Source: Mytilus trossulus (taxonomy: Eukaryota; Mollusca; Bivalvia; Mytilida; Mytilidae). From it: a stretch of DNA of 64,000 nucleotides. Made by a program: the position numbers and the translations under genes. The stretch is taken from NCBI RefSeq assembly GCF_036588685.1, contig NC_086375.1, positions 8,363,916-8,427,915 of the forward strand, read 5' to 3'. Positions 57,223 to 64,000 of the stretch are shown one piece after another. The notes under the pieces are model-generated. The model was given only the letters and a program-made list of their open reading frames with translations, was not told the DNA's origin and ran no database searches. Position 1 is the first letter of the stretch. Every line of letters starts with the position of its first letter.

Positions 57223-57595
57223 TCGTGGCCAAAATATTTGAAATCCAAAGCTTATATAAAAGATGAAGAGCTATAATCCAAAAGGTCCAAAAAGTATAGC
57301 CAAATTCGTGAAAGGAATCAGAGCTTTGCATGAGGGAGATACATTCCTTAATTTATAATGATTTTTAATATTTTGTAACAGCAAATTTTAATAACACAAA
57401 AAATTCGTATTTTCATGCCAGTACCGAAGTACTGGCTACTGGGCTGGTGATACCCTCGGGGACTAATAGTCCACCAGCAGAGGCATCGACCCAGTGTTAA
57501 CGTGTGTCTAACATTATTTTGCATTGTGTTGCTGTTTGATTGATACGTCTCACAAAAGTCTTTGTTATTTTTAATTGAATCGTCAGATACTTCTT

Positions 57596-58113
57596 CTATT
57601 GATTCAGTCTTTCAAAACGTTTCAAGTCGACTGCTTCTGTCTTCTGTTGTAACATGACAGATAAGAATGTGGATGTGGGTCCATTTGAGGATCTCATTGG
57701 TCCAGAAAGTAGGATCCCACTTTTGATTCTTCTGCGGTCGGGCCTGGTCCACGGATAACCTTGTCTTCTATGATAAGCAGCATTGTATGTCATTCGATTG
57801 TGTAACGGTGCTGCGATAGTAGGGACAATCAATACATCCATCGGTAGTTTCTTCCCATTCTGAGTTTGTAAATCTTTTACGTCAATGTCCAAATTGCGTA
57901 TATTTCTGTCTGCATCTCCAAATGTTGCCAGACTTACTGAAGAGGTTCCATTCGGTTTCAATTGCAATTCAGCGGCTAAAATGATATTAGCAGTAGCTGA
58001 CCTGTCATCTTCCCAAACTGGTGAGATGGCTGTTTTTATAATACGTCTGTTCTTGTTTAAACGCTCGTTGCTGACGTGTAGAACGTAACCGTATCATTGT
58101 TGCTCTCTGCTGT
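57596..58113 (-). pseudogene. BEL/Pao protease-region fragment in the right arm
   Basis: The minus-strand frame (57967 to 57596) reads KPNGTSSVSLATFGDADRN and VLIVPTIAAPLHNR, then GILLSGP, matching the left-arm copy at 50669-51010. The protease-side sequence upstream continues to 58113 in broken frame. The duplication ends there, inside the element. Confidence 0.85.
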
Positions 58114-59524
58114 AAGCATCAAAGTGACATGGAAATTGAATGTCACCAAGTTTGATGAAATTTTGTTTGCAGTCTCACTTACATATATTAAAAATGAAAA
58201 TGGTCTTATTTTGGTTTTCTAGTATGTGGTTGATATGGAAACCACACATTCATAATATCTGATGCAAAAGGATGATCAACAATGTCAAAAGTGGACCGAC
58301 TTCATGAGTTTTGTATAGGATAGTGTGGTAATATTTTCAAAATCCAACTTGGATTTTAAAAAACAGCATATTAAAGGTTTCCCCTTTGATGGAATATCAA
58401 TAAAATTCAGTTTTTAAAATATGTAAAAATTTGGAAAAAAATAGCAAAAAATCAAGATTCTGAAAATCGAGATTTATAGCAATTTTTAAAATTATATTAA
58501 GCAAAAATGCAGGCATCAAGAAATAAATAGTATAGCTTCCCATTAATATTACACCTTTTTTAAAATTTATATTTTTGGTAAAAAAAATATTTTCTTTCAA
58601 AATTGGTTACCTTAGCCACATGATGAAAGGGTGCAAAATCATATTTGTCTGATGCAGGCCAATTATTTCCCTTTTTTTATCATTAAATTTTGTATCTCAA
58701 TATGAGTGCAACTATTTTGATGACAATTTGCTGTTATTTTCCCAAATAACTATTGCTATGGTAACTTTTATGGTGATTTTTCATCATAAAATTGTTTTAT
58801 AGTCCAGTAAAATTTTTACATTTGTTTTTTAAATAGCAGTTTCTAGTGTTGTTTTCTTATTTAAAATCTTGCCTGTTATATATCTTTATGACTAGTTTGT
58901 TTGTTTTGTAATCATCAAATAGGTTTTCCAATATTAGGAGAAATAAAGATAACAGCTTAAAACAATTACACTCAAGCTCATTCCCCTCCCCTACCTTAAT
59001 ATTCTCCTGTCTTCTGCACAAACAATAACAATTGTTACAATGACAATTATGGTAACCACAAGTTATCCCTGCATACCCCAGACTACACGAAATACGTCGG
59101 ACCGTCGGACAAATCCGGTGAATAATGGATCGGTCTGGTAAAACTTTGTTCAATTCCGGTCCGAATGTCCGGTGGTTTTTTTTCATGGATTTTTTCTAAC
59201 ATTCTAACAAAATAGCCAAACGTTCTCAAATTCATTTTCATCTTTATTATTCATCACAGCGATGTTTATTTTGTTCATCCGCTAGCTTTATGCCGAAAAT
59301 CGCCAACCAGAATTGTGTAAATCCGGGTAAAATCATATCATATAAAGTCAAAAACAACAATGGCTGCCATCGTTGGCACAACCGGAAATGTAAATTAAAC
59401 GGTTAAAACCGGATCCGATTCTGGAAACGGATAAAGATAATTTCGTGTATGCCGATTAAATACATTAAATGAATCAAAATCCAAGCAGATCACAATATTC
59501 AGCTATGAAATATAAACACTAGAA
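58114..59524. other. No gene seen
   Basis: AT-rich to 58850. A stretch at 59085-59190 and 59330-59450 is rich in CCGG/CCGGA words in both directions and may be a decayed palindromic element. The 109-aa minus frame at 58857-59186 has no domain. Confidence 0.4.
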
Positions 59525-59950
59525 TTGAAAACCAACAATGAGCCAAGCCCATAGAGCATAGTCAGCAATAAAAAGGCCCTGATATGACAATGTAGAACAA
59601 TTAAAAAGAGAAAACTGTTGGCCTTATTTATATAAAAAAATGAACGAAAAACAAATATTTTACATCATTAACACATGAATAAATGACAACCACTGAATTG
59701 CAGGCTCCTTACTTGGAACAGACACATGCATAAATTATGTGGCGGGGTTAAATATATTAGCCGTATCCCAACCCTTCCCTAACCAAGGACAGTGGTATAA
59801 CACTACAACATAAGAACTATAAAAAAACCTTAACTCATCAGATGGACACATATACAAGTGGACGTGGTCGAGTACTTGTACATCCGGACAACAAAAAGAC
59901 ACTAAGAACAGATCTGAGAGTACTAGCAGTTATCTGACAGCTAGTTCAAA
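59525..59950 (+). repeat. Dispersed repeat family A, tail portion
   Basis: CAATGAGCCAAGCCCATAGAG, AAACTGTTGGCCTTATTTAT, AATGAACGAAAAACAAATA, GGCTCCTTACTTGGAACAG and ATCAGATGGACACATATACA in standard order. It shows the uninterrupted version of the site that holds the TRIM-like fragment at 22470. Confidence 0.7.
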
Positions 59951-61078
59951 TCCACTAACAACTAATAAAAAAATAATGCATATAATGCCTATCTGCTGCA
60001 TACTTACCCTATTTTTTGGCATGTTAACAGAAAAACAGATATATCATATTAGGCCTAAACAAATCGAGAATGAGAAAGGGTTCTGCAAGACAAAGGTAAC
60101 TTTTGAATAGAGGTTCAATAAACATAGATATAAACTACATTCATGACATTAACGTGAATACAAAGACGATAACAGGACATGTCAACATTGATAGACCATA
60201 CAACGATAAGAAAAACAAACCACTTATCACAAATTGTTCACAACATATATGGGGTGAGCATTAAGACAGGTTTTTGCTGAAAAGATGTGACAGTGACAGG
60301 TTTTACTGTATGTAGTTACTTTTATGTTTTCACTCATTTTATAGCTGTTTTCTTTTTTTCGGCTGTTTGCCTTAATTGTAGACTTACAGTTTGCAAAATA
60401 TCACAAGAAACATGTACCAATGTAAGTAGCAGTGTACAGACTTTTAATGCAAACCAATCAAAGGTATGCGAGTTTATTTAGGAAAAAAGTTAACACCATT
60501 TCACATGTCGTAAAATATATGATTTTACTCAAGTTAAGACAAGCTTGGCATAACCAACTCACAAACTTAAAGACAACGTCAAGATTAATAACCGGAAGCT
60601 CCTGGTAGTCATGGTTGTTTTTGTCAATACTAATACCCTCACTAAAAGGGGGGAGGGTGTACATGTTTATAAAGTGATCATGTTACTGTATGTGAGTCCT
60701 CAACAACTACAGCTATACCAGTACTTGAATCTCATTAAAACTTTTACGGAGTATTTGGTTCATATAATTATCACTTCATGATCAGAATAATATTTAGAGT
60801 TTTCCTGTAGCAAAACATGGTCTTTGACAAATTCCTAGATGGGGTTCGCATCCATATTCCATAACACCTAAACCAATAAATTTCTGGATTTCCATGAAAC
60901 TTTTTTCAGGGAATTTTCATTACATAAAGTCTTTGTGCATGTCTTATTATCTTATTGTATTTGGTTTTAAAGAAAAACACCATTGTATTTACCTCATCAA
61001 ACTTTCACACAAAAAATCTTGTTTTATATATACCATTCATTTTTGACAAAGCTGATTCAGTCAAATTTTTTTTTCAGA
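59951..61078. other. No gene seen
   Basis: Non-coding. GTAAGT- and GTATGC-type donor-like words occur near 60423 and 60462 after a TTAATTGTAG acceptor-like word, but the frames between are unremarkable. Confidence 0.35.
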
Positions 61079-61146
61079 CAGTAGCAATGGAGTACTCAGA
61101 AGATGTAGTAGGAATTGACTTACCTGAAACTGTTGATCATGTAAAT
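61079..61146 (+). other. Possible first coding exon
   Basis: After a strong polypyrimidine tract and CAG (about 61070-61078), a frame begins ATGGAGTACTCAGAAG and encodes MEYSEDVVGIDLPETVDH before a GTAAAT donor-like site. Composition is better than in surrounding frames. There is no recognisable family, and any later exons would have to lie in or beyond the last 3 kb. Confidence 0.3.
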
Positions 61147-64000
61147 ATGCTAGCATATATGTAGTACAGTGTATACCCTATTTTTTTTATCAATAATTAT
61201 AAATGTAATGCTTCATAATTTGATTCAAAAGAGTCAAAAATTAATTTTATGGTTCAGTAAATTGAAAATAAATTATTGCAATTCATGATAGATAAATTTT
61301 TATTAGAAATTGCTCAAATGCATCAAGTAATACTAATAGAATTATTTTACCAATAAAAACGTGGGCGTGGCACCATTAAAGTTGACTACATTGAAAATAA
61401 AAGTAAAACTTTTAACCAATTAGAAGACAGCAAAATCACAAAATTTATTTATAAGTTTGTGTAAGAATTTCAATATGTCTTCAAAGTAATGGATGCAGTT
61501 GTACTTGAGTTTTCACTTGATTTGGGAATTTTATGGACATTTTCATCTTTGCAATCAAAAGCAAAAAGAAAACAAGACGATGCTTATAGTCATCCAGAAA
61601 AAGATGAAGATTAGATTCATTTTTCTGCATTTTCACAGGTAATATGATATAATCAACTACATGCACTAGTAGCACGATTTCAGTCTGAAACGGTCATTTT
61701 GGTCTGATCCCATCTTGATTGACTGGATTTACCGCTAAAGAAATTCGTCAAGATATTTAAGATCGTTCAGTCGTCGTTCAGATCGATAGCCTCACCAGGT
61801 AAAACAGTTCGTTAAGGCATGTCAAGACAGAAAAGACTGAATCGTCTAGCGGCTTGTTTAGATCCGTTAAGAGCGTGTCAGACCAAAACAGACCATGGAT
61901 ACAAAATTACGTTCAAAATTTTCAGACCCTGTTTAGATCCGTTCAGTAAACCGGTTTGATACCACGAGTTGCACCCCTTCTACTCGATAATGAATTTTAG
62001 ATTAATATGTATATATGTATTTTAATATTAGAATTTGAAGTATATTTTGCCGGATTAATTAATCAAAAAAGATTAAATCTTCTGTTGATTCTTTATTTCT
62101 TTTCTTGTTTTGTTGAGGAACAAATAAATTATTCGTCTACACATGTTATTTATTTTTTAATAAATGTTAGTAATATAAATATATATTGAAAATAAATTAA
62201 ATGCAAGGGCGTATGTTAATTGTATACACTCAAATATGTATGCCATAAATTTAACCTTAAAATGTTGTGAACAGCGGTGAAATAGTTTTTCGTATTTGAA
62301 TATTAGTTACGGAAAATCCTTAACGTAACCTAAAAAAAGTTACTTTAGGAGATGTGGTATGATTGTCAATGAGACAATCCACAGAAATGCAGCGGAGGCA
62401 AATTAACACATGCATATTTTTGTTTTATGTATGCCAGATGCTTTAATTCGCTGTCTGTTGATTAATCGTAGTTTACCGTTGAAGTTATAGCTATTGTATG
62501 TTTATTTATTTTTTCGTGCGAGTTACTCTATTAAACTTGGAAAAAATATTCCCGACATCCGGAAATTCGAAAAAAGACTTTCCGGATTCCGAAAGCTGAT
62601 CATAATACTGCTGTCAGTCTCTGTCGGGACGGTGTTAAAGTATCACCGTATACAAATTTTCATTCGAACAATGTATCCTTATAATATTTATTTTCTCATC
62701 TATATAATATATATATATACAGTACTTAGTATAAATATAAATATATATATAATTATGGCGTTAATTTAAAAAACTAAATCTGTTTTAGTTAAAATGGTCG
62801 AGTTCAATGGCACGTGCTAGTAATCTACCGGGTCAACAGGTAACACAATCATTGATCCATAACGTAAGAAAGTACATGCCTATTATATTACTCTCATCAT
62901 CATTCTTAATTAAAAGGTGCCGTAGGGCTAAACGTTAATAAAGAATTAATTAATTTGTGTATACACGTATTAGTGATGTCTTACCGTCAGTTTTTAATAT
63001 ACATGCTTGTTTTTTTTTTATTGAGGAAAATAACGAATTTGAATCTATTATACGTTAAAGGTTCTTACAATATCATATATGTCTACACTATACCCACAGA
63101 CCATGCAAGATATTTGAGCGCCGCATGGAAAACCATTTAAACATGTGCTGTTCGAAAGGTTGTTTAGTATTCACAGGAAACTTTTCGCTTCTCTACTTAT
63201 ATAGTTTAGAGAGTGTGTCAGTTATATAAAGTAGTGTGTATTTGTATTCTATTTATTTGGCTAATTGTATCATTATAATATACATTTTGTATTTCACAAC
63301 TATAGTATACTATAAGTTGTAGTGTGATTGATTGTTGTTTAAAGTCCAAACTCCTGATGTACAAAATTCCAATTAGGATGTGTATTCGAAAGTTGACCTT
63401 GCGCATGTGTGTACATGGTGAAAATAGAAGAAAACTTACAGAGGCTTGAAATGGGGAAAATGGTCCTGATTTTATGTTTGGTGATGAAATAAAGTTTATT
63501 TGAGACTAAATTTACTGATGTTAACTTATTCTATAATTCAAAGGAGTACATGTCACACTTCTTTGTGATGAAAATACAGGTAACCTTATAAGAGATGGTG
63601 AAATTGCCCCACTCTTTATCTTTTCTGTAACTAAAGCTAGGAACGTGGCCATAGTTTGATAAAATACAATATTGTCTTAAATGACTGCCATGCATAAATA
63701 GATTTCCAGGATTTTGTTAATTGACTAGAAGTAAATCTCACAGTCATATGTCATGTATGTCAGATTCTAAAATAAATAAAATAGAAGTCTAATTCAGGGC
63801 TCATGCTAGCAGGCGACATCAGTGTTAAGTCACTTTCCAATCAATTCCTTTTGCCTAACCATCAAAAGTGAAATCTAGTCATGCTTTTGTCACCTGACCA
63901 TTCTCTATTTAGTTGCTTTCATGGATCATTCTACATTTTCAATTTTAACAAGTCAATGAAACATAATTTTTTTTTATGATAATTTAAAGATTTGGACTTA
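61147..64000. other. No gene seen
   Basis: AT-rich. 61680-61980 has repeated GTTTAGATCCGTT and CGTTCAGATCG words, similar in style to the CCG-rich segment at 570-780. A family A head scrap is at 62345-62385. TA-rich microsatellite sequence covers 62690-62750. Short frames have no domain. Confidence 0.4.

Larger units (their letters stand above)
56804..57496 (-). mobile_element. Retrozyme dimer, second family, 350-bp unit, TTAA-flanked
   Basis: Two 350-bp units in tandem, differing at only a few bases, occupy 693 bp. TTAA lies directly on both sides (56800-56803 and 57497-57500). The left arm of the inverted duplication keeps an empty site (TCAAGCAGGGAACC near 51140), so the limits are well defined. 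Read on the minus strand the unit shares words with the 21.6-kb family (CACTGGGTCGATGCC, CCCGAGGGTATCACCAGCCC, a hammerhead near the end), but the rest is strongly diverged. There is no credible protein. Confidence 0.88.
54395..58113. repeat. Large inverted duplication, right arm
   Basis: Inverse copy of 50521-53958. It carries, on the minus strand, a BEL protease fragment, a fuller BEL LTR (56365-56534) and a damaged LRR exon. It contains a retrozyme dimer (56804-57496) that the left arm lacks. Confidence 0.9.

Noticed and set aside
60287-60481. 64-aa frame with two donor-like sites as an exon
   Set aside because: Weak acceptor, low-complexity leader and no recognisable protein. The evidence is too thin to list as a gene.

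Overview
The window looks like AT-rich genomic DNA from a marine bivalve, most likely a mussel (Mytilus or a close relative). I infer this from memory of mussel sequence: several dispersed repeat families typical of Mytilus recur here, together with hammerhead-ribozyme retrozymes of a kind reported from bivalves. The genes are eukaryotic, with introns and GT/AG junctions. No prokaryotic or organellar feature, rRNA, tRNA or CRISPR array was seen.

Genes are sparse. A two-exon DHHC palmitoyltransferase gene lies on the minus strand (12869 to 8173). Its one large intron is filled mainly by a 1.76-kb repeat element. Two intronless, RING-less TRIM-like paralogues (two B-boxes, coiled coil, propeller-like C-terminus) lie on the minus strand at 19463-21085 and 30695-32293. 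A leucine-rich-repeat gene with one repeat per exon runs on the plus strand from 45068 to beyond 54190. Its first exon carries an in-frame TGA, so it is probably a pseudogene or a null allele. A possible terminal exon lies at 42705-42843 (minus), and two weaker candidate exons are listed.

The rest is a mosaic of mobile DNA. It holds a decayed BEL/Pao LTR element inserted in an LRR intron (48981-51471), a LINE reverse-transcriptase remnant (28490-29470), hAT and Tc1/mariner transposase fragments, palindromic MITEs, minisatellites, and dispersed repeat families that I call A, B and T.

The most interesting content is a set of small tandem-dimer elements with hammerhead self-cleaving ribozymes. 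One dimer (21617-22342, period 356) sits in a family A repeat between 7-bp target duplications. A second, diverged dimer (56804-57496, period 350) carries two intact hammerheads and is flanked by TTAA. Its pre-insertion site survives in the other arm of a large inverted duplication (50521-53958 against 54395-58113). That duplication copied part of the BEL element and an LRR exon in opposite orientation. At least eleven further loci carry decayed hammerheads. Another unusual feature is a 97-bp piece of the TRIM-like coding sequence embedded in a family A repeat 1.4 kb from its source.
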